Positions 27,719 to 36,132 of a stretch of 64,000 bases of DNA are shown here, piece by piece. The stretch lies in assembly GCA_029573235.1 (NCBI GenBank), contig JAKQGX010000001.1:1-64000 (forward strand), given 5' to 3'. This DNA comes from Bacteroidota bacterium. Lineage in GTDB: Bacteria; Bacteroidota; Bacteroidia; Chitinophagales; Chitinophagaceae. Made by a program: the position numbers and the translations under genes. Positions within the stretch are counted from its first letter, which is position 1; the number at the start of each line of letters is the position of its first letter. The notes under the pieces are model-generated. The model was given only the letters and a program-made list of their open reading frames with translations, made no database searches and had not been told where the DNA came from.

Positions 27719-28645
27719 ATGAGAACATATATAACCATAATAGCCTTTATGCTGGCAGCCGCCGTGGCGGCTGCCCAGAGCACCCCCCTCTACAAATGCG
27801 ATACCTTCCCCCCCAGTTCCAGACTGTACGGTGGAGGGGCCATGTTAGCCTACTACCAGTTTGGCGGTTATCAGGTATTGTACCACCGTTCCGATTTTCC
27901 GAACATGCCCGCCCAGGGGGTCATCACCGACTTGTACATCCGAAATGCCTGGATGACCCCCAAGGGTGCCTACCTGCCCGGGCTGATGGTGCGGATGGGG
28001 TCGAGCCATTACTCTATGTTTCCCGCTTCTATTCCAAAGGGAGCTATGGTGCATCCCCAGTTAGATACGGTATATTACGACAGCCTCTTTGTGCTGCCGG
28101 ATACGATATGGAAGGACAGTTGGCTGCGGCTGCCGCTGCAAAAGCCCTATGCTTACAGCTTTGGCAACCCGGGTGGCGATAGTGTGCTGAGCCTGGTGGT
28201 AGAGATTACCCACGATTCGTTGGAGTATATCGACCCGGGCCAGGGATATTCTAAATGGTTTGCTACCTATAATATAGATAATCAACATGATCCGTTTAGC
28301 CTTAGCCAACGAATATTGCCTCTGAACCACCAAAAGGGAGCCTTTGGAGGTGGTCCACTGCAACTTGGTTTGTTAGTAATAGGTTTCAATCCCAAACCCG
28401 ATCCGGTGGGGGTGGCACCCTTGCCGGCTCCGGCATCGGGTGGGCAGCTCTACCCCAATCCCGCAAACGATTGGCTGCACCTTACTACCTCTGCACCGGC
28501 ACCTTACCACTATACCATTATGGATATGACCGGGCGGGTAATGCTGCAAGGCAGCACCCCGAGCAAGGCGATAGACATCCGCTCGCTGAGCAGTGGTACG
28601 TACCTCTTGCAATGCGGCAACGAAACCCACCGTTTTGTGAAGTGA
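27719..28645 (+). CDS. T9SS-exported protein of unknown function with C-terminal sorting domain
   Basis: Protein of 308 aa. A signal peptide (AAAVAAAQ at its end) precedes a passenger of about 210 residues that I do not recognise, with beta patterns such as GGGAMLAYYQFGGYQVLYHRSD, SLVVEITHDSLEYIDPG, two Cys-poor halves and several Trp-Leu pairs. The C-terminus is a type A T9SS sorting domain (QLYPNPANDWLHL, then the repeat segment, ending HRFVK). The gene is richer in G/C homopolymers than its neighbours, including seven C at 27808-27814 about 30 codons in, which could also slip. A 217-aa ORF in another frame is a composition shadow. Confidence 0.8.
   Translation: MRTYITIIAFMLAAAVAAAQSTPLYKCDTFPPSSRLYGGGAMLAYYQFGGYQVLYHRSDFPNMPAQGVITDLYIRNAWMTPKGAYLPGLMVRMGSSHYSMFPASIPKGAMVHPQLDTVYYDSLFVLPDTIWKDSWLRLPLQKPYAYSFGNPGGDSVLSLVVEITHDSLEYIDPGQGYSKWFATYNIDNQHDPFSLSQRILPLNHQKGAFGGGPLQLGLLVIGFNPKPDPVGVAPLPAPASGGQLYPNPANDWLHLTTSAPAPYHYTIMDMTGRVMLQGSTPSKAIDIRSLSSGTYLLQCGNETHRFVK
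28494..28602 (+). repeat. T9SS sorting-domain direct repeat, copy B
   Basis: 105 of 109 bases match 27549-27657. Lies in the sorting domain of the 308-aa protein. Confidence 0.9.
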
Positions 28646-28688
28646 GTAGAATAAAACCAAGCCCAAGATTTCAAGAAGTTTTTTTCCG

Positions 28689-28730
28689 CATCGCCACTGC
28701 CTCCATAAAAGAGCGGTGGCGATGGTTTTT
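28689..28730 (+). terminator. intrinsic terminator after the T9SS protein
   Basis: Stem CATCGCCAC / GTGGCGATG with an 18-base internal loop, followed by GTTTTT. Confidence 0.7.
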
Positions 28731-28783
28731 GGGGTGAGGAGGAGCAATAGGCGGTAGATTTCCTATTGCTGCTTACAAGCACA

Positions 28784-31423
28784 TCAATACACCGTATCCC
28801 TATAATCTCGTCTTCTGATAAGGCGCAAATCTTGCAAGACAGATGCTTTGGCATTGAGGGTAAAATTAAAGCTCTTTCGAGCCCCAAAGGGAAACGCCTG
28901 CAAATGCATTTCAAAACAATGAAGGTCACGATAGATATCAATGGAGGTGAATTGCAATTGTTTGGTGGTGAAATTATAGCCACTGCTGAGTACAAGTTTC
29001 CAGCGTGCGGTAATGTTAACATCGCCGCTAAAAACAGTATTTTGGGTTAACAACAAAGTGTCTGCGGCGCGGGTGGTCAGTGGGTTTTTACTCAGGTCTA
29101 AGCTATAGCTGATATTTACATTCCAAGGGATATTAAAATCTACATACTCACTATATCCTACCGGCTGCATAGGCGACAAGGGATTCCTGTCGTTGGGCAC
29201 TCCGGGTGGCTTGTTGGTAGAGCGCAAGCTGGCCGTAAGGGATAACCGCGCATTTCTGAATCGCACTAATCCCTTTCCATTTTCATATAATAATTTTTTG
29301 GAGCGGCGGTGGAGGGTATAGTCGTAGTCGTAAGGGTCGAAGCTGGCGCCGGCAGAGAGGCTCAGGTTGTTGGCTATAGTCGTACGGAAGTCCATATTGA
29401 GCATTTGCCAGTTAAACGAATCGGCGGCGATGTTATATGCAGAGGTAATCGAAAACCCATCAATGAGGGTGATGTTTTTGCCCATGCCGGTGGTGTCTTT
29501 TTTAGAGCGGGCTTTGAGTTGCAGGTTGTTATTAAGTCCAAAGTTGATATTGCTGGCATAGCGCCCATACTGCCCTTGTCCGGGTATGCCTATCACAGAG
29601 CCTTCGTAGGGAGAAAGATATACCGGCACGCCATTGCCGTCCAACTGTGTTTGGTAGTAATAACCAAATGGGCGAGCGGCAAAATCCGGTACGTACGTAA
29701 ACCCGATATTGGGTGTCAGCACATGGCGTATGCCCATTATCTTGCTGCCTTTCTTAAACATCTTTTGCCCATAGATACGCGTGCTCATATTCACTGAAAC
29801 ATTAAAATCTCGAGCGGTGTAAAAGCCCCTTTGCTTGACGGTATCTACTTTGTCGTCAAAAATATTATAGTGCCTGTAGTTTCTTTGGGTAAACCAATAC
29901 TCGGTATAAGGTGCGCTAAAAGACAGGTTGAGGTATCGCCATACATTGTACGAAGCAGATAGGGGAATAGCGTGCTTAAAACCATTTTTAAAATTTTGAA
30001 AGGCAAAGCCACGGAAGCTAAAATTACTATCCAGATAAGTTACTTCATTAATGGCGCTAAAGCTATAGCTGGCGGTTATTTTTTCATACCATTTAGGGGT
30101 GCCGATTGCCGCTTTGCGTTGGAGGGGGTTAAACTGCGCTACATAGAAGTTGACCTCCGGCAATCGGAAGTTGACTTGGTTGGTTGCGGTGTTTTGGTTG
30201 TAAGAGGCATTGACCGTGAGGGAGTAGGGTTTGCCTATCCAGTTTTTGGCAAAGCTGATGGTGGACAAGTAGTTGTTCTGTAAAATCTGATTGGGGTTAT
30301 AGCTGTTGTTGCTGTAATAAGAATTGGTACCCAGGTCCACCGTAGCGCTAAAGTTGATACCCGGGCGCGCTTTGGCATCGGTAGCATGGCGCCAGTTGAT
30401 GCGAAAGTCCTTTTGCTGCGAGCTGCCTGGTTCATAGCTTTCGCCGGTTTTATTATTGGCATAAGACAAAGACAAGCCACCATTGTATCGATACCGCTTG
30501 GTGTAATTGCTGATGCCGCTCACACTATAACTTCCTTTGGTGAAAATATTGGCTTGCACCAACAAATCCACATAATCGTTGAGGTACAAATAATACCCGC
30601 CATTGACCAAGCCGATACCACGTCGCTCTTCGAGGGTGTAAGTGGGCAGTACAAATCCGGAACGTTGCCGTTCGGTAATAGGGAAGATACCAAAGGGAAG
30701 CACCAGAGGGGTGGGTACGTCTTCTATGACAAAATTGGCACTGCCCGAGGCAATAATGCGGTTGGGAATAATCTTTATTCTTTTGGCACGAATGCCGAAA
30801 TGCGGTTTCTCTAAAGCACAAGTGGTATATATATTTTTCCAGCCATAGATGGATTGGTCGGGATTGCGTTTTATCTGCTCGCTATATACATACCCCTCGC
30901 CATGTTGTGCACGGGCATTGCGTACTATGGCTCTTTTGCTCAGAAAATTGTATTGTAAGGTATCGTAGGTAAAGGTCTCGCTGCCTTGCTTGAAACTGGG
31001 CAACTTGATGGCTTTACCGGCAGAGTCATAAGTAGGTGCAGCTGATACCGAGTTGGTGCTTTGGTAATAGGTAACTTCACCGGCATCCAATTGCATGTCG
31101 TCATATTGGATTTTTGCATCGCCGAAGAGATGAAATTTTTTATGTTTAATATCCATTACCGAAGAGTCGGTAGCCTCTGCTGTCACTACAGCCGTTAAGG
31201 CATCCGGCGACAACGGAATATCAGCTGCCGATTGGGTGGTAGAGTCGTGTGCGGTACTATCGTAGGGGCGAAAGGATGTAGGAAGTTTTTGTGTTGTATC
31301 AGCAGTGGTGATTCCTTGTGCCCATCCGACCAATGGTAAAAGGAATGTGAAAATAAAAAAGGAAAGGTGGGCGAAATAGCGCAACCATCGTTTTTTTAAA
31401 ATAATTTTACGCCCTGAGTACAT
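28784..31423 (-). CDS. LPS-assembly protein LptD-like outer membrane protein
   Basis: Outer-membrane beta-barrel that inserts lipopolysaccharide into the outer leaflet. The ORF track gives 932 aa, but its first 53 residues run over the divergent amidase gene. The ATG at 31423 (MYSGRKIIL) gives 879 aa with a signal peptide ending PLVGWAQ. The N-terminal part is an OstA/LptA-like beta domain (about 90-220: HKKFHLFGDAKIQYDDMQLD) and the rest is the barrel, with PTPLVLPFGIFPITERQRSGF as a conserved LptD-type stretch. A TATTTTTG element ends six bases before this ATG. Confidence 0.85.
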   Translation of the reverse strand: MYSGRKIILKKRWLRYFAHLSFFIFTFLLPLVGWAQGITTADTTQKLPTSFRPYDSTAHDSTTQSAADIPLSPDALTAVVTAEATDSSVMDIKHKKFHLFGDAKIQYDDMQLDAGEVTYYQSTNSVSAAPTYDSAGKAIKLPSFKQGSETFTYDTLQYNFLSKRAIVRNARAQHGEGYVYSEQIKRNPDQSIYGWKNIYTTCALEKPHFGIRAKRIKIIPNRIIASGSANFVIEDVPTPLVLPFGIFPITERQRSGFVLPTYTLEERRGIGLVNGGYYLYLNDYVDLLVQANIFTKGSYSVSGISNYTKRYRYNGGLSLSYANNKTGESYEPGSSQQKDFRINWRHATDAKARPGINFSATVDLGTNSYYSNNSYNPNQILQNNYLSTISFAKNWIGKPYSLTVNASYNQNTATNQVNFRLPEVNFYVAQFNPLQRKAAIGTPKWYEKITASYSFSAINEVTYLDSNFSFRGFAFQNFKNGFKHAIPLSASYNVWRYLNLSFSAPYTEYWFTQRNYRHYNIFDDKVDTVKQRGFYTARDFNVSVNMSTRIYGQKMFKKGSKIMGIRHVLTPNIGFTYVPDFAARPFGYYYQTQLDGNGVPVYLSPYEGSVIGIPGQGQYGRYASNINFGLNNNLQLKARSKKDTTGMGKNITLIDGFSITSAYNIAADSFNWQMLNMDFRTTIANNLSLSAGASFDPYDYDYTLHRRSKKLLYENGKGLVRFRNARLSLTASLRSTNKPPGVPNDRNPLSPMQPVGYSEYVDFNIPWNVNISYSLDLSKNPLTTRAADTLLLTQNTVFSGDVNITARWKLVLSSGYNFTTKQLQFTSIDIYRDLHCFEMHLQAFPFGARKSFNFTLNAKASVLQDLRLIRRRDYRDTVY

Positions 31424-31429
31424 GTGCCG

Positions 31430-31437
31430 CAAAAATA
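31430..31437 (-). promoter_or_regulatory. -7 element immediately before the lptD-like start
   Basis: TATTTTTG on the minus strand, six bases before ATG 31423. It would give a nearly leaderless mRNA and supports the shorter start. Confidence 0.4.
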
Positions 31438-31502
31438 ATTGATTCACGGCTATCTTTACTCCCCATACCCATTTTAACCATATTTTTTGAATAAAAGAGT
31501 AC

Positions 31503-32339
31503 ATGCGTATTATCTTATTTGCCCTCTTACTGCTTGGAATTACACCGCTACATGCTGACGCAAAAGGGAAAAAAATCAGCAAAATAGTTTTGGATGCCGG
31601 ACATGGTGGTCGTGATGGGGGTGCCCGCGGACAATTTTCTTATGAAAAAGACCTGACCCTTGCCGTAGCCTTGCGCGTAGGCAAGATGATACAAGACAGT
31701 ATGAAAGATGTGAAGGTGTATTATACCCGCACATCCGATGTGTATCCTTCTTTAGTGGAGCGCCATGAAGTTGCCAACCGTGCCGAAGCTGATTTATTTG
31801 TTTCGATACATGTGAATGCTACTGCCGGACGTACCGAGCGCTATCAGGCAGGTACACGCCGCGTAAAAAAAGGGAAGCGATATGTAACCGTGCCGGTGTA
31901 TAAAACCGTGCATCACAAAGAAACTTCTACCAGTGGCACCGAAACCTATGTATTGGGGCTGCATCGCAATTCGCAAAAAGAAAATGCCATTGGCGAATAC
32001 GGAGACAACATTACCGAAGAGCAAGGAATGCTCAACGAAAACGACCCGCAAACTGCCATTATCATCTCACAATATTCACAAGCATTCTTGGGTCGCAGCG
32101 TATCCTTGGCCGGTAAGATTCAAGAGCAGTTTGCTTTGCAAGGACGTCGCGATTTGGGGGTAAAACAAAAAGGATTGGAAGTACTAGCCGGTAGTGTGAT
32201 GCCCGGTGTACTGGTAGAAATAGGCTTTATCAACAATCCTTCCGAAGAAGCTTACCTCAACTCCGAAACGGGGCAAGCAGCCGTAGCCACTGCCATCTTC
32301 AAAGGCATCCAAGCCTACAAATGGGATTCAGAACGATAA
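31503..32339 (+). CDS. N-acetylmuramoyl-L-alanine amidase (Amidase_3)
   Basis: Zinc amidase of 278 aa that cleaves the bond between N-acetylmuramic acid and L-alanine of peptidoglycan. The signal peptide ends near PLHADA, so it is periplasmic. The catalytic Amidase_3 domain begins ISKIVLDAGHGGRDGGARG, with the first His zinc ligand near residue 37. Glu follows in YEKDLTLAVA, His in VSIHVNATAG, and Glu in GVLVEIGFINNPSEE. It has a longer insert (residues about 105-165) with a basic loop. No SPOR, LysM or AMIN domain. Divergent from lptD. Confidence 0.92.
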   Translation: MRIILFALLLLGITPLHADAKGKKISKIVLDAGHGGRDGGARGQFSYEKDLTLAVALRVGKMIQDSMKDVKVYYTRTSDVYPSLVERHEVANRAEADLFVSIHVNATAGRTERYQAGTRRVKKGKRYVTVPVYKTVHHKETSTSGTETYVLGLHRNSQKENAIGEYGDNITEEQGMLNENDPQTAIIISQYSQAFLGRSVSLAGKIQEQFALQGRRDLGVKQKGLEVLAGSVMPGVLVEIGFINNPSEEAYLNSETGQAAVATAIFKGIQAYKWDSER

Positions 32340-32426
32340 TAGAAAGAAAGATATTTACAATGTTTGGCTAAAAGAGAATTTTTTTTATACTTTAGCCGAA
32401 CCAATATTTTATTAATAAAATAGGGG

Positions 32427-32457
32427 TTGTAATTTAAAATTGTAACAATTATCTTTA
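32427..32457 (+). promoter_or_regulatory. promoter of the EGF-like lipoprotein gene
   Basis: TTG (32427-32429), 20 bases, TATCTTTA (32450-32457), a last-base variant of the Bacteroidota -7 element. Ends 27 bases before the ATG. Confidence 0.5.
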
Positions 32458-32484
32458 AGCACTAAATTAAAACATCACGCGCGA

Positions 32485-33024
32485 ATGAAAGCACGTATAA
32501 AATCTGTAATTCTCTCAGCGATAGGCGTTATTGGGGCTTTTTCCATGGCCACATATTCTTCTTGCAACTCCGACAAATGTAAAACCATTACCTGCGCCTA
32601 CCAAGGTGTATGTAATGAAGGAAAATGCATCTGCCAAAGTGGTTATGAAGGTCCGCAGTGCGAAACCGTAACCCGCAAAAAATATATGGGTACTTGGGTA
32701 GTAACCGAAAATGGCTCGATTACCGATGCCTCCCAATATACCGTTGCGGTAGTAGCCGGTCCTAATATGACGGAAGTGCGCATCAAAAATTTTAGAAACT
32801 TCATTATCGACGATGTGAATGCCTTTGTAAAAAAGGATAGTATTTATATTCCCCAACAATCGATGCAAGGGCACACCATCATCGGTTACGGATGGGTAGA
32901 AGATGAAAAATACTATGGCGACAATGGTAGAATCGTATTGAAGTACAAAGTAACCGATGAAGCCACCGGTGCCTCCGATGATTTTGGCTACGATGGCGGC
33001 GATCCTTCTCTTTGGAACAAATAA
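32485..33024 (+). CDS. probable lipoprotein with an EGF-like domain
   Basis: Protein of 179 aa. A hydrophobic signal leads to a Cys in TYSSCN (near residue 27), a possible lipobox. Next comes an EGF-like repeat of six Cys (CKTITCAYQGVCNEGKCICQ then GYEGPQC, about residues 32-60). The rest is a beta-rich domain of about 115 residues (TWVVTENGSITDASQYTVAV, GRIVLKYKVTDEATGASDDF). EGF-like modules are mainly eukaryotic but occur in Bacteroidota lipoproteins as surface or spacer modules. Single gene. Confidence 0.8.
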   Translation: MKARIKSVILSAIGVIGAFSMATYSSCNSDKCKTITCAYQGVCNEGKCICQSGYEGPQCETVTRKKYMGTWVVTENGSITDASQYTVAVVAGPNMTEVRIKNFRNFIIDDVNAFVKKDSIYIPQQSMQGHTIIGYGWVEDEKYYGDNGRIVLKYKVTDEATGASDDFGYDGGDPSLWNK

Positions 33025-33047
33025 TATCAACTATATCCTTGGTATAA

Positions 33048-33078
33048 AAATCTCCTTTCATCGAGGAGATTTTTTTCG
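33048..33078 (+). terminator. intrinsic terminator before dnaG
   Basis: AAATCTCCT / AGGAGATTT stem, 7-base loop, followed by TTTTTCG. Confidence 0.8.
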
Positions 33079-33122
33079 TTTTTAATACACTTTTCTGGTA
33101 AACATTGGTATAAATTAGCAAC

Positions 33123-35066
33123 GTGATAAGCGCCGCCTCCATTAATGAAGTAAACAACCGTGCCGATATTGTAGAGATTATCGGGCAGTTTGTACGATTG
33201 AAAAAAAGAGGCTCCAATTATATTGGCAACTGTCCTTTTCATGTTGAAAAAACTCCTTCATTCAGTGTCTCGGCTACCAAAGGAATTTATAAATGCTTTG
33301 GCTGTGGGAAGGCAGGCAATACGGTCACTTTTGTTCAGGAGCATGAGAAACTCACCTATCCGGAGGCTATTCGGTGGCTGGCAGATTATTATAAAATAAC
33401 GCTGGAGGAAACCGTTCAAAGCCCGGAGAAAATACAGCAACATCAAGCAGAAGAGAGCCTGCGCATCATCAACGAAACGGCGGCCAAATATTTTCATGCG
33501 GCACTTACTGAAACTGAAGAGGGTAGGGCAATAGGGCTTTCTTACTTTAAGCATCGCGGTTTCCGAAATGAAATCATAGAACGTTTTTTACTGGGGTACA
33601 ATAGCGAAAACGAATCCGATTTTTACCATTATGCACAGCAACAAGGATATCAAACTGAATTGTTGGAGAAAGCGGGATTGATAAAATTTAGAAACGAAAA
33701 ATATTACGATACCTATCGTGGTCGTGTCATCTTCCCAATTCAAAACATGACGGGACGGGTATTGGGATTTGGCGCTCGCATCCTCAAAAAAAATGATAAG
33801 GCACCCAAATACATCAATACGTCGGAGAATGAGTTGTACATTAAGAGTCGTGTGCTGTATGGCATGTACCAATCGCGGAAGGCTATTGCCAAAGAAGATG
33901 AATGTTTTTTGGTAGAAGGTTATACGGATGTCATCTCACTGCATCAGGGAGGTGTAGAAAATGTATTGGCGAGCAGCGGTACCTCCTTGACCGAAGACCA
34001 ACTACGACTGATAGGACAGCTTACCAAAAACCTCACCATCCTTTATGATGGCGATGCTGCGGGCATCAAAGCGGCATTACGAGGGCTGGATATGGCATTG
34101 TCGCAGAGCTTCAATGTAAAACTGGTATTATTACCGGTGGGTGAAGACCCGGATAGTTTTATACAAAACAAAGGCGCTACCGCATTTCACGAATATGTAA
34201 AAGCCAACAAACAAGACATCATCAATTTTCGTTTGGAAGTAGGCTTGCGAGATGTAGGCAACGACCCCATTGCCAAATCGAAATTGATAAACGAAATAGC
34301 CGAAAGCATTTCTAAAATTGACAAAGCAGAGGATTTTTCGTTGCAACATTACTACATTAAAGAAACCACCCGACGACTCGATTTGGATGAAGCGGCAATG
34401 GTCAATTTGGTAAACAAATACATCAGAGAACGACTGGCGCAAGAGCAACGCCAACAACAAAAAACTCCTATTCCCCCACCCGAAACAATAGCTACGGATG
34501 ACGCTCTGCTTCCATCTTTAGATAACAAACGAAAAGAAGAAGAACAAGAATGGGAGTTAATAAGAGTACTCATTTTGCACGGCACCAAACCGATGGAGGG
34601 ATATGATTCGGTGGCGGCATTTTTGTATGACCATACCGACCCAGAGTTATTTGAAAACAAGATGGCAAAAAACTTGTTTGATGATTATTTCATCACCCTT
34701 CATACGAACAGAAGTCATTTGGATACCGCATATTTTGCCCATCATCATGACAAGGCAGTACAGTCTGTAATGATTTCACTGCTGTACAAAAACGATGAGA
34801 TAAGCCCCAATTGGAAAAACAATTATGGTATCGACACCTTGCATGGCGAAGACCAGTACATCAACGAAGTAGAAAGCGCTTTGTCGTATTTTGAATTGAA
34901 ACAACTCATCAAAATGCAGGAGGAACTGACCCAACACTTGGTTCGCGAAACTGACGTCAAAAAAATTGCCCTTTTGCAAAGCACTTTTTTGGAGCTGCGA
35001 AAGAAGGAAAAAGAAATCGTAAAAAAACACGGAACCACGGTATATAAAATCTTGAAGAAACAATAA
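33123..35066 (+). CDS. dnaG: DNA primase
   Basis: RNA primer synthesis for DNA replication. 647 aa. The zinc-binding domain (CPFHVEKTPSFSVSATKGIYKCFGCGKAGN split over about residues 39-68) is followed by the primase core with a TOPRIM fold: VEGYTDVISLHQGGVENVLASSGT and YDGDAAGIKAA. The C-terminal region (about 440-647) interacts with the helicase in other bacteria. It starts with GTG, chosen because the residues that follow (MISAASINEVNNRADIVEIIG) match the standard DnaG N-terminus. dnaG, ruvX and possibly def form a run on this strand, with only two bases before ruvX. Confidence 0.96.
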   Translation: MISAASINEVNNRADIVEIIGQFVRLKKRGSNYIGNCPFHVEKTPSFSVSATKGIYKCFGCGKAGNTVTFVQEHEKLTYPEAIRWLADYYKITLEETVQSPEKIQQHQAEESLRIINETAAKYFHAALTETEEGRAIGLSYFKHRGFRNEIIERFLLGYNSENESDFYHYAQQQGYQTELLEKAGLIKFRNEKYYDTYRGRVIFPIQNMTGRVLGFGARILKKNDKAPKYINTSENELYIKSRVLYGMYQSRKAIAKEDECFLVEGYTDVISLHQGGVENVLASSGTSLTEDQLRLIGQLTKNLTILYDGDAAGIKAALRGLDMALSQSFNVKLVLLPVGEDPDSFIQNKGATAFHEYVKANKQDIINFRLEVGLRDVGNDPIAKSKLINEIAESISKIDKAEDFSLQHYYIKETTRRLDLDEAAMVNLVNKYIRERLAQEQRQQQKTPIPPPETIATDDALLPSLDNKRKEEEQEWELIRVLILHGTKPMEGYDSVAAFLYDHTDPELFENKMAKNLFDDYFITLHTNRSHLDTAYFAHHHDKAVQSVMISLLYKNDEISPNWKNNYGIDTLHGEDQYINEVESALSYFELKQLIKMQEELTQHLVRETDVKKIALLQSTFLELRKKEKEIVKKHGTTVYKILKKQ

Positions 35067-35068
35067 GC

Positions 35069-35488
35069 ATGGCTCGCATACTGGCATTGGACTATGGTAA
35101 AAAGCGCACCGGCATTGCCGTTACAGACCCCTTGAAAATCATAGCTACCGCATTAGACACCGTTGCTACCGACCAGCTTATTGGGTATTTGAAAAAATAT
35201 TTTTCTACGGAGACGGTAGAGTTGGTGGTTATTGGCTATCCGTTGAACTTTGATGATACGTCCACACATGCTACACCCTTAGTGGATAAGTTTATTCCTA
35301 AATTCAAGCATGTATTCCCGCATATTCCTATTGTAACCTGGGATGAACGGATGACCTCGCAGATGGCAGCCCAAACTATTGCACAATTGGGGCTGCGTAA
35401 AAAAGACCGAGAGCAAAAAGAAAGATTGGATGCTGTGAGTGCAGCCATTATTTTACAAGAATATTTGGCGGCGCATCCCACACCATAA
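35069..35488 (+). CDS. ruvX: putative pre-16S rRNA nuclease / Holliday junction resolvase-like protein (YqgF)
   Basis: RNase H-like protein of 139 aa. N-terminal LALDYGKKRTGIAVTDP carries the first catalytic Asp; ELVVIGYPLN and VTWDERMTSQ supply the others, and the terminal DAVSAAIILQEYL is typical. Known members act in 16S rRNA 5' end processing or in resolving Holliday junctions. It starts two bases after dnaG, so it is co-transcribed. Confidence 0.92.
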   Translation: MARILALDYGKKRTGIAVTDPLKIIATALDTVATDQLIGYLKKYFSTETVELVVIGYPLNFDDTSTHATPLVDKFIPKFKHVFPHIPIVTWDERMTSQMAAQTIAQLGLRKKDREQKERLDAVSAAIILQEYLAAHPTP

Positions 35489-35509
35489 TCATACTTCTGT
35501 TTACTACCC

Positions 35510-35517
35510 TATCTTTG
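35510..35517 (+). promoter_or_regulatory. -7 element of def
   Basis: TATCTTTG, 17 bases before the def ATG. It suggests def has its own promoter in addition to read-through from dnaG-ruvX. Confidence 0.45.
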
Positions 35518-35534
35518 TCACCTAATTTTTTGAA

Positions 35535-36113
35535 ATGATATTACCTGTAGTTGCTTACGGTCATCCGATGCTCCGAAAAGTTTGTGACGAAATCACTCCC
35601 GATTATCCCGAATTGAAACCACTCATTGCCAATATGTGGGAAACCATGTATCATACCAATGGTGTGGGTATTGCTGCTCCGCAGATTAACAAAAACATTC
35701 GTCTTTTTGTAGTAGATACGATACAGATAGTAGAGGGATTTGATGAAGAAGACAAGCGTCAATATCCCAATGAAAAACCTATAAAAGAAGTCTTCATCAA
35801 CGCGCAAATAATAGCAGAAGGCGGCACTCCTTGGAGCTACAATGAAGGATGCCTGAGCATACCTAAAGTGCGTGAAGATATACGCCGAAATGAAACCATT
35901 ACCATCCAATATGTAGATGAACATTTTCAGCCCCAAACAAAAGAGTTTAGTGGCATTACTGCTAGAGTTATTTTGCACGAATACGACCATATTGAAGGGA
36001 AGCTATTCATAGACTATCTCTCTCCTCTGAAAAAGAGATTGCTCAAGAAAAAATTAGACGATATCAGTAAGGGAAAAGTACGGGTAGAATACCGCATGGT
36101 ATTACCTAAATAG
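35535..36113 (+). CDS. def: peptide deformylase
   Basis: Metal-dependent removal of the formyl group from nascent proteins. All three family motifs are present in 192 aa: GVGIAAPQI (residues about 46-54), EGCLSIP and HEYDHIEG. These supply the metal-binding Cys and two His plus the catalytic Glu. There is an insert of about 25 residues after the first motif (FVVDTIQIVEGFDEEDKRQYPNEKP), typical of Bacteroidota enzymes. It follows ruvX by 46 bases. Confidence 0.96.
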   Translation: MILPVVAYGHPMLRKVCDEITPDYPELKPLIANMWETMYHTNGVGIAAPQINKNIRLFVVDTIQIVEGFDEEDKRQYPNEKPIKEVFINAQIIAEGGTPWSYNEGCLSIPKVREDIRRNETITIQYVDEHFQPQTKEFSGITARVILHEYDHIEGKLFIDYLSPLKKRLLKKKLDDISKGKVRVEYRMVLPK

Positions 36114-36132
36114 CGTATCGTTTTAGCTCATA

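Noticed and set aside
27529-28182. 217-aa plus-strand ORF overlapping both T9SS genes
   Set aside because: Composition is His/Arg/Gly/Pro rich, there is no signal or family pattern, and it lies out of frame over two recognisable T9SS coding regions; a shadow of G/C-rich codons.
27225-28783. mobile element around the T9SS repeat
   Set aside because: No transposase, no terminal inverted repeats and no target duplication; the repeat lies inside coding sequence, so local duplication or conversion is simpler.
29309-29797. 162-aa plus-strand ORF within the lptD-like gene
   Set aside because: Antisense to a clearly coding barrel gene, with no family features.
31424-31582. 53-residue N-terminal extension of the lptD-like ORF
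   Set aside because: It overlaps the divergent amidase gene, and a signal peptide begins properly at the internal ATG (31423).
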